The translations under genes were made by a program, and so were the position numbers. Positions 47,336-59,600 of a DNA stretch of 64,000 nucleotides are shown in pieces. The notes beneath the pieces were generated by a model. That model worked only from the letters and a program-made list of their open reading frames with translations. It did no database searches and was not told the origin of the DNA. Position 1 is the stretch's first letter; every line of letters begins with the position of its first letter. The stretch is from Fasciola hepatica (Eukaryota; Platyhelminthes; Trematoda; Plagiorchiida; Fasciolidae), in assembly GCA_948099385.1 (NCBI GenBank), contig CANUEZ040000198.1:4540501-4604500 (forward strand). The letters run 5' to 3'.

Positions 47336-48060
47336 TTACACTGCATTCATAAACTTGCTCGAATTTTCCTCAAAGTGAACCAAAATATTTCCTGAAAAAA
47401 ATGAATCCAATGAGCTCCGCATTGCGACTGCGTCAATTTCTCTGTAGGCTCGGCAAAGGGAAGAACAGGATACGACTGTTGAGCATAGTAGTAACTGTCG
47501 TTCCTGAAATGAGACTGGTGTACCGATTTTGAGTTGGTTTTGCTCGACATGGGAGCAGATGATACGTATGGCCTTCCTGAGGGGGAAGTTCGTGAACAGT
47601 GATTGGATATCAAATGAAACCGTGTGTTTCCCTTTCACAATGATCTGGCCCAAAGATCTCTACTTTTTGAAACGTTCTTTGATAGTGTCTCTGGCCATTA
47701 AATCATGAACTGGCTCAAGCAATTTCAACACCCATTTCGCCAGTTCGTGCTGTGATGAAGTTATCATATATAGTATTTGTCCAAGTGAAACTTCTGGTTT
47801 GTGTTGTTTCGCTGGACCATTCAGTTGTGGACTTTGAGTTCCATTTGGCTTCAGATGTTGAGCTGTGGTCTCACAGCTAGTCGAAAGTGTGCTTCTGCCG
47901 ATACCTCTTGTTCTAATTCATCAGGTTCATCGCAGTTATCCCGACGCACAAACTTGCTGGGATAGTCAAGAACGGTCTCCATTTTCTCATATTCACTCCA
48001 TTGAGTCAGCACGGGTCCGGAATCATCGTTTGGGCGTAAAATTACCAAGTTAGTTTGCAA
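47336..48060 (-). pseudogene. Penelope-like RT, N-terminal part (inverted fragment)
   Basis: The minus-strand frame 47851-48060 contains ILRPNDDSGPV followed by DYPSKFV. The frame 47336-47653 begins MGQIIVKGKHTVSFDIQSLF and goes on TNFPLRKAI, then YREIDAVAMRSSLDSF. These match the Penelope-like RT segments with consensus-style 'RPDKGSGVV', 'SFDVESLFTNVP' and 'DGVAMGSPLGP'. In the last motif the G and P residues are lost. Such elements encode an RT followed by a GIY-YIG endonuclease. The expected continuation (YVDD onward) lies on the opposite strand at 48380-49362. Confidence 0.8.
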
Positions 48061-48379
48061 CTGCAGATTTTCATTAATAAAGATGCACTCAGATGTGGTG
48101 AGTGACTGATGTCTGGACGATGTTACCAGTTACTGTGGTTCGAAGTCAACCGGCTCCGCTTGGAACCAAGTCTGCGCATCTTTTTAAGTGAGTTTGAATA
48201 TTTTTAGTTGTTTGAATAGATATTCAAATTTTGCTATTGTCTCTGTGCTGTTTATTTTCTTCGGTGGTATAGAGAAACCTAGATCTCAAGAGGCAGCCCA
48301 CAATTGTAGTTCATTTAGTGCAACCAATGAAAGATTCTCTACAACCGTCACCAATTATTTCGGAAAAATGGATTCCGCC

Positions 48380-49362
48380 AACTTGTGAAGGCGAATAAAA
48401 TCCTGGAAGGCACAGAGCTTTAGAAAATATACGTTGATGATATTCCTATCGTCACGAAAGTCTTGAATAGACGACGTGGATTATGGATGGACTCAATCTT
48501 CGGCATCCAAATATACGAACTACGATGCGCGCAGATGTGGACAATACATTTCTCTTCCTTGAGAATATTATTACTAGGAGGAATAACGGAACATTCGGCA
48601 AATCAGATTTCATTGAAAAGAAAATTGGACAAGCCTCTTATTGCACACTGACAGCTTTGTGCCTGTGGAATATAAACGTAGGCTTGTCCGAACACCATTT
48701 CAGAGAGTAGGACAACTTTGCACAGAAACATGATTGACAGCGAACTACAACAGCTGAAATAGGCGTCGACCGAAAACGCTCATCCTAATACGTTTATCAA
48801 AAGACACAGCAGGCCTTCGTTACCAGATAAACGAATTGTTCAGTAGATAAATCACTAGTCATTCGCTGTCTACCATTCAAATGTGATGATTTCAATGCCT
48901 GCTCAAACGGCGACTTTGTTCAACGATTCCCAGAACACTATATGCATTTGTTCATCGAACGATTGGGATCCTCAAAGCCCTCGGTGAAAATAACGTCCAC
49001 CTCTGTACACCAAATCTAATCTTATTTACGAATTTGCGGAGCAACCTACGTGGGTGGAACAGAACGACAGTTTTCTAACCAAAAAATTGAACACATTACA
49101 AATTGGGTACAATGTCTTCAGATGCAATCAAGTTCAGATCAAACGCATATTCAAAACGTTCGAAATCAAAAGGTATGGTCGTCTGCCGTCGCTTGTCATC
49201 TTCAGATGACGCAACATCCAGCTGACCGAAACACTGTGTTTCGGGTCATATACGTGATAACGAATGCAGATCTATTGAGGTTTGCCGAAGCCGCAGCCAT
49301 ACATCGATGAAAACCCATATTGTGTTAGTAGAAACAGTTGTTTGATAATGTCTTTACCATGG
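48380..49362 (+). pseudogene. Penelope-like RT C-terminus and GIY-YIG endonuclease
   Basis: The plus strand has the RT catalytic box YVDD at 48430-48441. It is followed in another frame by LRHPNIRTTM and ITRRNNGTFGKS (48483-48620), typical of the Penelope-like RT C-terminal region. Further on, RICGATYVGGTERQ (about 49030-49075) is the GIY-YIG-type endonuclease start, and RFAEAAAIHR then KPILC (about 49275-49335) is the C-terminal tail. Stops and frameshifts are frequent. With 47336-48060 on the opposite strand, this looks like one element broken by an inversion, or two nested copies. Confidence 0.8.
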
Positions 49363-50076
49363 TGAAATTTTTTGTAATTCCCCCAATATTTGTCGCATAA
49401 TACTGTTTTACAATAATTTATTTGATATGGATCATTCTGCAGTATATACCATGTTGAGATGCAGCGAGATCGTCGCGAACATAAATCGTGCCTTGTAGCA
49501 ACTCTTGCTTTGTATCTGTCGTAAACATGTAGCTCCCTTGTATGATCCCTTGCGTTTGGTCCCTACTATGTTGCCGCCAGCGAGGCAGATCATTTGCGGT
49601 TTATGCAACCAGTGTCTGGATTGGGACCGTCAGTCCGATGAACGCGAGCGAGACAGATGGACGAAATAGTCGAAGAAAATACAATCTATTACTCTCATTC
49701 GCGTTGATAGATGTATGGTATCGAAATACCCACCATATGGGACGGTAGAGCTGCACATCTTTAGTGCCGCATCTGCAACTGGTTATGGTCCAGTTGGGTA
49801 TTTGCGGCTCCAATCTGACTGTGGACCTATTTGCCGTTTCACAGTTGGAAAACCCCCTCGTCATCGTCAAATTTCGGGGGTTGAAGCGTGACTGTTGACT
49901 ATTGAACTGCCCCATTTTCCCCTATGGTTCATGGACCGATTAAGCGAAAACGACAATTGAGCCTGGACCACGATTACCTCAAACTTGGTTTTAAAAACCG
50001 GGATCAACAAGCAAAATCAGGTCGTGTTGGTCTTTAAAAATAATAATTGATCGTTCTCTGGCTCTAAACAAAAGTA
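49363..50076. other. Nothing recognised
   Basis: A 104-codon minus-strand frame (49601-49915) overlaps a 68-codon plus-strand frame. Neither has a recognised motif or a second copy in the window. Confidence 0.4.
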
Positions 50077-50424
50077 CTAGTTCGTTCTCTGTTGCTGATA
50101 GGCACCGTATTTACCGTCACAGCAGATGCTAAAATCGCCATCAAATTGAGCCAGGCAAATCGTCAGCCGTCGAATCATATTATGTTGAACTGCCTCTAGC
50201 ATTGATGTTGGAATCGCACCACATACAGATTGGATCCGATTTTCCAACTCATTTAAATTCTCCATCTTAAGATCGTGAAATTTCATCTCAAACTAACCGC
50301 CCAGGATATATGCCGTTGGATTTATATCCAGAGATCTTTGAGACCAGGGTATAGGTCCCTTTCGTCCGATTCTGTGCAAATGGAACTTCCAGTCGAGCCA
50401 TTTAGCATAGTCCGTAGAAAACAT
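50077..50424 (-). pseudogene. IS630/Tc1/mariner-type transposase C-terminal fragment
   Basis: The minus strand reads RIGRKGPIPWSQRSLDINP then TAYILGG (about 50286-50385), a stop, and a frame containing MENLNELENRIQSVCGAIP with RRLTICLAQFDGDF. This is the end of a mariner-superfamily DDE/D transposase ('GPIPWPPRSPDLNPLDFFLWG' style motif, then 'NLEELKNRI', then the C-terminal helix). The third catalytic acidic residue after NP is replaced by Ala (NPTAY). The N-terminal two-thirds are missing, and no terminal inverted repeats were found. Confidence 0.72.
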
Positions 50425-52504
50425 AGTTTTGTTGCGAGATCAAGCTTTGCTCATTTGTCTCACACACTAACTTATCCGAAATCTTGTTGCGCAGCCCGAT
50501 ATCCAATTGACCGTTGCAGGTGAACCTACATGCAATCGATCGCCATCTAACTCCAATTTTCCTAATGATCTTCCAACTCCACGTACGACTGTACTACACA
50601 GATTTGAATCTCCGCACTGCAGTGGAGGTAACATCAAGACCGAATTCCACGAAAACCCTAATCTTGTCCTTTTAGTCCGCAATTTGCAGCACTTCGAAGT
50701 AATATTGTCACTTTATTCGTCTTTTCGGGACAATCATGCCCTCTAATTGAGATACAACACCATACTAATCACAAAGTTGCCTCATCATTCTAATTCGAAA
50801 CCTAAAGGAATTCTGTTATAGATCTGCAACTATGTTTTCTTTTTTCCTCCATGGGTGATTTCATCCCTTCTCTCCCCCGTAGTTCTGTCTTCTAGTAAAG
50901 TAGGAATTTCGTTTGATTTTGAGGTATCCGTTGCCATGAGTTGCATATTTTCAAAAGCATCGTCACCAAATATGTGACTTGCTCCTCTATTACCTAGAAA
51001 ACCTTTTCGGCTCCACTTGAAGTGACAGCGACTAACCTTCCAGGTAAAACGGTATAGCTACCTTTATAGTTACTTATTTCGTGGTGTGGTGTTGTGGTCT
51101 CATTCAGATACCCTATGAAGAGGTGGACCAGCTACTACTCATCACCACTCACTTAATAATAGTTGATTTCTCTAGATTCCTCCAATATTAACAAGTCAAG
51201 TCCCCATTTTTCCGATACTCCTGTTCTCACCACTTACTGCTCCTCAATCAATGCAGCAGGAACTAGCAATGCAGTCAGTACGAGGGATATTACCGTTTAA
51301 CCACGGCATGTCTTCTGTTGACACTCATATGTCCTCTGGTGCCCTAAGTTAACCATTGACAGTATTTTGCAAGCTGAGTTTAACCGACTATCCATAGAAT
51401 ATCCCACCTATCGGTAAGTTGTGGTCAATCCACAAAAAATCCTAAAGAATTGCAAGTTCCTCTCGTGGTCGCGTCAGTCTGAGGCTAGATTTAGTCATGC
51501 AATCAGGTAAAACTGGCTTACGAAAATATTCATATCACGTCAGCCAAATTATCGAATGGCTTGAGAATTTTTGTAAATTCGCCTTTATTCGTCAGAGGTA
51601 CAATTTCCCCAATCGAATTACTCCTCTCGTATAATGAAACCTAATAAATAACCGAGACAAAACCAAGACAAATTTCTTGAATGTGAGTTAAATGCCAGTT
51701 TTGAAGATTATGATCTCATAGGCCGCGAATGACTGCACAACAGACAAAGCAATTCAAGTGGTCAAAAATGAAGAAGTTAATTCTATCGTCTTCCTACTTC
51801 CAGCCACATTTATTTAATTTAAGTGTTTGATTCTTACAAAAAAGTAGAGTTCCCACTTGAGTTCAGGTGAAAATCTGCGCAAACGGACACAATCAAGAAT
51901 CCTCAAATATACGCTTGTTCAAGGTTCATATGACGATGTTTGATTCCATGACTGCGTGAGTTGCAATGAACTTTTGTTATATCACGCGATGGCACACTTG
52001 ACGGAGAATGTCTCAATTCACTAAGACTCGATAAAATTTCTATTTGGCATTGGTATGCCACACACAGTGGAAGCACACGGCCTCTTGGACCCACAGCACA
52101 ATCAAAAGACACGGTGCCCAATGAATGCACTGCACGAAACACAGGGCACTAGGACAAGGACACTCACAAAACTGAACACAACTGAAAGATAACTCTTATG
52201 TTGCCCGACTAACTACTACTACGCCTGATCCATTGCGGCCCTATGTGGTTCGCCAATTCAGATTTCAGGATCACGGTTGCTGATTTCTTTTACACTAAAA
52301 ATCATATAAATACACAACCACACTCGCAGTCGCCGTCTTGCTCGCTTTCCTTACTCGGAAGATGAGCACTAGTGAAGCATTATATCGACTCGTAAATTTT
52401 ACCTGATGTATTCTGGCTTCTGTTTATTCTTTGTTCTCGGGCACCTTTCCTTTTCCTCCGGCTGACTCACCTAATCACTAAATTATTATGCTTGTTATGA
52501 ATGC
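50425..52504. other. Unassigned, possibly 5' part of the LINE relic
   Basis: About 2 kb of pyrimidine-rich plus-strand sequence with only short frames. If the LINE fragment to the right was once full length, its endonuclease would be expected here, but I could not recognise endonuclease motifs. Confidence 0.35.
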
Positions 52505-54420
52505 TGCTTTACTTCAGACATTTCCTCTCCCGTTTCTAACTTCACCGACATTGTTCTTCAAGTTATGCAACCTTCTATTACTCACTTGTCCAAACTTGGC
52601 AAACCCGAATCCTCCGAGTGGTTCAACCATGCATGGGATCAAGCTGTACTCTTGAAGTGTGCAGCATTTTGCAGCTGGTTCGGCTCGCCCACAACGGACT
52701 CCCACGTATGCTCCATGTCAGCCAGAAACAGATGCTCGCCAACCATACAGAGAGCCAAAAAAAGCTTCTTCCGTTGGGAAACCGAACGCTTACTCTCATC
52801 TGCCACCGGTAGCCTGAAATTTTGATCCTTTGCCAAAGTAATCTCCACAATTTTTGCCCCTCCAGTCTCTTTCACATATGTAATTCCTCTGTCAATCTTT
52901 TTCATGGACCAAATGAGAACGTTGACAATTCGCTTCGTGGGTTGTCACAAACTCCATTTCACTTACATATCCTACTTCTTCGATACATTCTGTTCCCTCT
53001 GCCTCCCGTTTACAATCCCATTTTGGTTTCAGAAGATACGCCAAATGCTGCATTCTCTGGACTTATGCAGACCACCCGATCAAAACGGCATACCACTCAT
53101 CGTCCTTAAAAACTGCAATTTGAATTGGCCTATTTCTTAAGTCATCCGTTCTGTTTCTCTTTCTATCCTTCTCTCTCTCACACACACACATTCTCCGACT
53201 TTCTACTTTTGCGATCCACTGGAAACACATAGCAATGTTTCATATTCCAAACAGCGATGATCTTTCTGACTCGAATAACTATCGTCCTATTCCCACTACA
53301 TCCATTATTTCGAAAGAAACTCGGAACTGTCTTCTCCATAAAACAGCGTGCGTTCGTCGATCGCGAAGGACTACTGAGTGATCACCAATACGGATTCCGA
53401 CCTCACCGTTCCACCGGTGATATCCTGGCTCTCATCTCACACTCTTGACCGGTTGCACTCGACAACCTTGGAGAAACACACATTGCTCCACCGAACATCT
53501 CCAAGCGTTTGACCGAATTTGGTACAGAGGTCTTCTGATCAAACTGCTCACGTTCGGATTCTTCTCCACTCTCTTTTCGCGGACATCAAGTTTCCTCAGA
53601 TAGCGAATCATCTCTGCCCGAATTGATGGAGTTCTGTCCCAACTAATTCGTGTGAAGACTGGCAATCCCTAGAATTCAGTACTTGGCCCACCTTATTCCT
53701 TTTATTTTCTAATGATCTTTCATCCTCTAAATACAACTCAATCCATTTATTTGCCGATGATACCACCCTTCGTTCTTCTTTTTCTTACCGCACTCCCCAC
53801 AATGCCAACACCAACATCGATCGAGACCGCAGTGCAATCAGTGCATCTTTAGAGTCCCACTTCGAACAGATCTCCTCCCCTGGGCTCCCACTGCTATGCT
53901 CCATTCAATGCTTTCAAAATTTCTGTTCTGATAATTTCCCTGAAACATCGTTCATGCGTCCCTCACTCAACCCTTGATTCAACTGTGTTGCCTCCCACAG
54001 ATTCTATCTCTCTTCTCGGCTTATCTATAACTCCTCTATCTTGGTCCGCTTGTTTATCTAAGTTCGCATCTGGAGCTGCGTGCGAAATTGGTTTTCTGTT
54101 TCGCGCCATTAGCTTTTTCACACTAGCTCATCTCCTCATATACAAAACCCAAACTAGCCCCACACTTGAATACTGCAGTCACGTTTGGGATGGGGCCTCG
54201 TCGACCTCTTTTTCTCTTGTTCGGATTCACCGACGAGTCATCCGGCTGATGTACAACCCTTCTTCAAACTCCAACATGCTTCACTAATTAGGGTCTTGTT
54301 CGTCCGAGTTTGTTCTGACAGCTTTTCTTCCCAAAACGCTCTACCAACCATCACGTACCCACAATATTTTCATCCAAATACAAGGAACAAATTTCGATGA
54401 TGCAGGCCCACGTGCTAGTT
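52505..54420 (+). mobile_element. Jockey-like non-LTR retrotransposon relic
   Basis: Plus-strand motifs occur in LINE order. The linker comes first: EWFNHAWDQAV and ARNRCSPTIQRAKKSFF (52565-52825). The RT start follows (PDQNGIPLIVLKNC, about 53077-53118), then NNYRPIPTTSIISK (53274-53315), LLSDHQYGFRPHRSTGD (about 53371-53421), FADDTTL (53750-53770), and the C-terminal LEYCSHVWDGA then RRVIRLMYNPS (54115-54280). The FADD catalytic box is intact, but frameshifts and stops separate the motifs. Base use is richer in C and T than the neighbours. These motifs are of the Jockey type best known from arthropods. The 3' end is placed near 54420 and no poly-A tail was found. Confidence 0.85.
53040..53900 (+). 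pseudogene. Jockey-like reverse transcriptase domain
   Basis: RT segments run from GIPLIVLKNC through NNYRP, LLSDHQYGFRPHRSTGD, 'GLLIKL' (about 53530-53550) and 'SVLGP' (about 53676-53690) to FADDTTL at 53750. At least three frame changes are needed to follow them: between IISK and LGTVF, after HS (stop near 53446), and before FADD. The enzyme would have performed target-primed reverse transcription. Confidence 0.82.
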
Positions 54421-54749
54421 AGATTGGGAAGTCAGGCACGACAAGATACCTTGCGTTCAGTAGTGACGAACAACAGAAGTCAAACTGAAGTGTACATTTT
54501 ACAGCTTATATGGTCTGTACAGGCGACCTTGTAAAAATCATGTATGAACCAATCAGCGAAGTCATATGAGCAGCAGATAAAACAACATTTATGGATTATC
54601 CAGGAAATATCCAACCGGCCGGAAAATTCTGAAATTGATAGAAAAAAGAACATGCATGTTATCTGAAAAATTAAATGTTCTACGGTAATCTAGTTTCAGG
54701 ATTGAATTCATTTTCTTCTAGTTCAATCGTGAACTTAGTCTCATATCCG
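54421..54749. other. Nothing recognised
   Basis: AT-rich spacer between the LINE end and the next Penelope-like fragment. No open frame or repeat match noticed. Confidence 0.4.
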
Positions 54750-55075
54750 AATCATTGATGCATGTAAGATCGGAGGTACACTACATTCTCCCTTTAGTCG
54801 GCATAAAATATGATCGACGTATCTTTCATACAGAGACAGGTAGGTGGTGGTTGGATTAAAAGAGATATTATCAACTTTCGCCATGAATATATCGGCAAAC
54901 CAAGAACCGAGTGGAGATGCCGTTCTGATGTCCTCTTTCCATCTGTAAACATTATCATCGCATTAGAAATGATTGGGGAGCAGTCAATCAGTAGTTCTTT
55001 AAATTTTCCAGCAGGGATACCTTTGCTAATTTTTTTCCGTTGACATACGATTAACTGTTATTTTAGATACAGACA
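54750..55075 (-). pseudogene. Penelope-like RT palm fragment
   Basis: The minus strand reads KFKELLIDC, then after a frameshift ASPLGSWFADIFMAKVDN and SLYERYVDHILCRLKG. These are the palm segments of a Penelope-like RT ('GSPLGPLFADIFM' and 'YVDD'). The catalytic box at 54810-54821 is YVDH, so one catalytic Asp is lost. It is only about 110 codons long and is separate from the element at 47.3-49.4 kb. The overlapping 77-codon plus-strand frame is a shadow. Confidence 0.8.
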
Positions 55076-55149
55076 CGTTTGTGATCAATGAGAAAATATC
55101 TAGAAAAATCATTTTATGTGAATTCGCGATTCATATTGAAATACAATTG

Positions 55150-55330
55150 AGTAACAAGTGATTAGATTTGTGTATTATGATTCATCATGCAGCTTCACCG
55201 CTCAGCTAGCATTGAAAAATATGCCAGTGTAGTGTAGATGTTCAGCAAACCGTTGAGAGCCAGCTCGGATAACTATGAGGGTAGGGTGTACCATTCACAG
55301 GGGTAAAGCGTTTGATTCGTAATTCTATTG
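55150..55330. repeat. Hammerhead-SINE remnant with inverted junction
   Basis: A reversed SINE tail ('gattcatcatgcagcttcac', like 3349-3368) is joined directly to forward sequence 'tgtagtgtagatgttcagca' then 'gttgagagccagctcggata' (like 4085-4125). No ribozyme core remains. It looks like a collapsed version of the inverted arrangement at 3339-4308. Confidence 0.7.
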
Positions 55331-56625
55331 TTTTACCTCGACTAATAATGGAACGACTAGGACCAGTTATGGCAGATGTATTTGTCTCACACTTCGAACA
55401 ATAAATGAAAACAGTTATATACTAAGATACTCTCTACGGACTTCAAGTAGACGATATCGTCGTTAATATGCACACCAAGGACGAGTGTGAAAACATGTTC
55501 CGTCACTTCTACATCATATAACTAATCAATCACATGATAATCGGTTTGTCCGAAATGAAAACATAAGACACACCAACTGGCACTGAAATGCATTCTATAT
55601 TAGGCATGCAAAATACGGCATTTGTATAGGCAATACAAATACAAAGAAATGCAAAGGCAAGCAACATTAGGATCCCAAACGCACGAGATTATATGAGTTA
55701 ATCCAAATCATATGAGAAACATAAGATAAAGTGAGTGTCGATTTTTACGCGGAATTAATTGAAAATAATCGGCTGAAGTATCTGAACTTTCGGCAGAGAA
55801 CGAAGTCGGTTTCGGTGCTTCACAAAAGACGGAATATATGCGTTTTATTTGCACTTCAGTCAAGATGATAGAAAAAAGAGCAAGAAACTTAGTATTCTTG
55901 GAGAGCCAACAAACGACAGTTTCATGTCCACATAGTTACAGTATTATCGGTGTCACGAGAGAATGTGTGTCGATACTCGTTATGCAGAATTGCTTGCGGT
56001 TTCTGGTTAATTGAATGGTGAACGGGATAGTCTCACCATTCGAAAAGGCTGAGTGAGATAAGGTGACTATACACCTAGAATACGTCGAAGAGTTGGGAAA
56101 GTATCACTTTGACCAGAATAACTCACATTATCGTGATAATTATCCGACTGTTCATTTAGTCCACTCAGGTTGACACAAAATGCCAAATGCTTTCACCGTT
56201 AGCCTATTACGTTCCAGTTCCTGAAAAGCCATACGTTGGGTTGCATATGTAAATGAGGGGAAAGGAGCGGAAGCACAACAGCTTGAATAGTGTCGAAGTG
56301 ATTGTTCAGGAGTCTGGACGATTTACCGGCATGCTGAGTATTGGGAATTGGTCACGAGAATTTATTCATTCATTACGCCAATAAACTAGGTGAGCAACCG
56401 AAAGAATGAGGTCCTTGTAAAACCTGTAATGATAAAATGAAGTTGAAGGTTGAAGGCTAGTCATTGGATGTGCAACTTACATTATGAAATATATGAAATT
56501 TTTTCATCCAAAGGAAAACCTCGATGCTCGGTGAAATTCCATGCTAAAATACCATCGTTGGCGGTCGTGATAGATATTCCCCCCAACCCCATTAAACCCG
56601 GATAAATGATTGAACGTTAAAACCA
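55331..56625. other. Unassigned sequence left of D2
   Basis: No open frame above 60 codons and no recognised repeat. It may be the continuation of the D1/D2 duplication beyond the left edge of the window. That cannot be tested here. Confidence 0.4.
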
Positions 56626-59600
56626 GCGGCAGTAACTATTAGTTAGGTTCGAAGAAAAGTTCATTTAGAACGGAAATATAATTGTTCTTTCAAAATACTT
56701 CAAGTCTGGTATAGGTTTCTCATTCAGTGCATTGCGGAATGATAAAAAATATCATTCCAGATTCACACCATTGATTCTCGCAATGCTATCTAAAAGATGG
56801 AGATTCATGCATCTCGTAAATTAGAATCATGTAGCTAAAAAGGAAGTATCAAGTAAAATTAGAGGGTAATAAACGTGGATGACAATAACAGAGTCTGGTT
56901 TAGCAATCAGCGAAAAGAAGAACTAATTTGTGAATGAGGTGCTGGTTTTGTTTGACTCGTCAGTTCTCTATCATGTCCAATGCAATGATTTGACGAAGCC
57001 GACAAATTCAAAAAAATCATAGACTGGTTTGTTCATAAAATACCACTGCCCTTTTCAAGCAACAAGACGCGCTGCATAATACTCGTCAGCGAAAATATGT
57101 GTGTATATTCTTAGTTATCCACAATTACACGGATTATTTTCCAATAATATATTTGTCTTTCATACATCAGTGTGCATTTTGATTGGGAATCAGCACCCGA
57201 GGCACCTACGTAAAACTCAAGTGCGTATTCAAATTCGGGTTTTCAAAGCATTGCTAGTGACGAAGAAGACTAGTCTTTTGCAAAATACCTCTGAACATAC
57301 ACACATGGAATCCACTCTCAGCGTCATCCACTTTCAAAGGCACTTTTGCTTGAACATAATCATTACCCAGTTATGTGAGAAGATTTGGAATTACCTCCGC
57401 CGTTTTTTGCAGAGCAAACGCCAATATATTCTAATCAGAAATGTTTTTATCACACGAGAAGGCACAATCGCGGCTGAGACAAAATACAACGAAATCAAGG
57501 AATTAACATCAATCAGGAGTTATGTGGCGTCAGATGCTACAGAATGATGGGGTTGCAATGGGTGTGAGAGAGAAGGGCTTGATACCTTGGTATGATGATC
57601 TAGTGCGAGGATATAGTCACGTGAAAAATAGGGAAATTATACATTTTTATAAAATATCAACGGTATGAATACATCATCCCTACCAATCCGGAATACGGAA
57701 AGGGTATTTGAATAATGAAGAAATGAAATAAAGAAGTGCAAAATGAGGTTCCATTCCTCGAATTGGACAACGTAAATCTGTATAATAAACTCATGACGAA
57801 CAAAATTAGTAGAATAACATAGAGTTAGTAGCTGAAGATTCAACCGCACAAAGTGAGATCTTATGATGGACGATTACGGTAATTTGTTTCCATTTGATGA
57901 ATCATTTGACAGTCAAATGAAATCTCCAGCTGTTCACTTTGATTTCCTATCCAAGCTCTCTCTTCACGTTGTTTGCAACGTAACGGATTTGTTTCCACGA
58001 ACTCTCCCTACGAATTCGTTCATCCAAGGAGTCGATTGTCGTGCGGTCAACGTGCTGGGAACACTGAAATACCAGTGATAAAACGACGCTTTGTCATGTA
58101 CTTGTGACGTTGAGAGCCGGATAGCTTGGTTATTAGGTGTTCAACTCATGATCATCTATTCACGGGATAGAGTCACAATAACGACTCGACTGATGTGCAG
58201 TGGTGATAATTTCGAACAAGGATGAAGCAGCCGAACAATGCCTCTGCAATGTTTATTGGCAAGTAAAGCTTTGTGAACTGTTGAAGCGTTATTTATTAAT
58301 CCAACCGAATCTCTTACTGATCATGTTATTCGAGGTAACAATAATCGTTTTTGCTTATCAGCCAACCTATGTGATTTATTATCTATGCATTTCCTTATGT
58401 ACAATACAGCTTTCAAGGTGGGATATATAAAGTGAGAGAGAATTGGTTCGCTTGTCTTTTGTTCTTCATTTTCTAACGGCTGATACTAAAAGTACCTTTT
58501 ATCAGTCACCTCAAGCTTACATATAAAAATAGCCTATAACTGGTAAAAAAGCAAATGTTTGAGGATGAGACTCACATTTCTTCAATATACACACTGTGTA
58601 AAATTATTTTTCTTCGAATTCGGCGTACATTCAAATGATTCAAGCCTTATCCGGATTTGAACAATTCGCTAGCATGAATTCAGCTTTGGTAAAAATAGGC
58701 TTGACATAGTTACTCACAAGACTGTGTTCAAATCTCGAAGTCTCTATTCACGATCATTCATTTTACTTTATCTTTAGGCCTCTCATCAACTGAATCGTTC
58801 CAATATTTCCCTTTACCTTGTTCACATTTTTCCGTTTGATTTATATTCTAACCCGTTATGGCTATGGGGAAACTGTGGACTGAAGATACATTTAACTGAA
58901 AACGTGTTTTAAAAATGACACAAAACTCGCCATCTTTATTGCAATGTTAGGTAATCTTAACTTATAACCAAAACCAGCTAATAAAATTATGTGTAAAAAC
59001 ACTGTTGAGAAATTCAAATCCCAACTAATTTGAGCATAATTTTGAACCCATAAAATTCTTCCAGTTTATTATTTACAATCTGAACTGATGTTGTGGATTT
59101 AGCATGTTGTAAGCCGAAAGTTCATTCAAAAGTTCTCCAGGAGTACGCAGTTGAATTCTTGGTTATTGAGGTTCATCATGCATGAGTGTCCGGGTAAACT
59201 TCGATCAAAATACGATCTTTCATCCGGACTCAGTCACATCTAATGAGTATAAACACACCATTCATTTACGTCTAGATATGAAACTAATCTGGTCAAATTT
59301 AAAAGTTCAGGAATAATCATTCTTCATTAGTTAGGAGAAACTACACTAAACAAAACCCACTGGTCTGAGGCAATTTGATTCCTCAATTCACCCATGTTAT
59401 GAAATCACGTGAAAGAAGTAATTTGAACTGGTACATTAAATGATTGACCTACGAATTTCGAAGTAGTATTACAATCCAACTTCCAGTTCAAATCATCCAC
59501 AGTTATATAGAAGTGGTATGATATAATTCGACTCCATCTCAATTACTCAACCAAATGTTGATAATCGAGAGTACCCGTTATTACTGAGTCCATAAAATTT

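Noticed and set aside
54810..55043. 77-codon plus-strand frame as a gene
   Set aside because: The opposite strand gives recognisable Penelope-like RT motifs, so the plus frame is a shadow.
57101..57547. Longest open frame of the window (148 codons)
   Set aside because: The D1 counterpart (about 1120-1825) is interrupted by stops and indels. No recognised domain; AT-rich chance frame.
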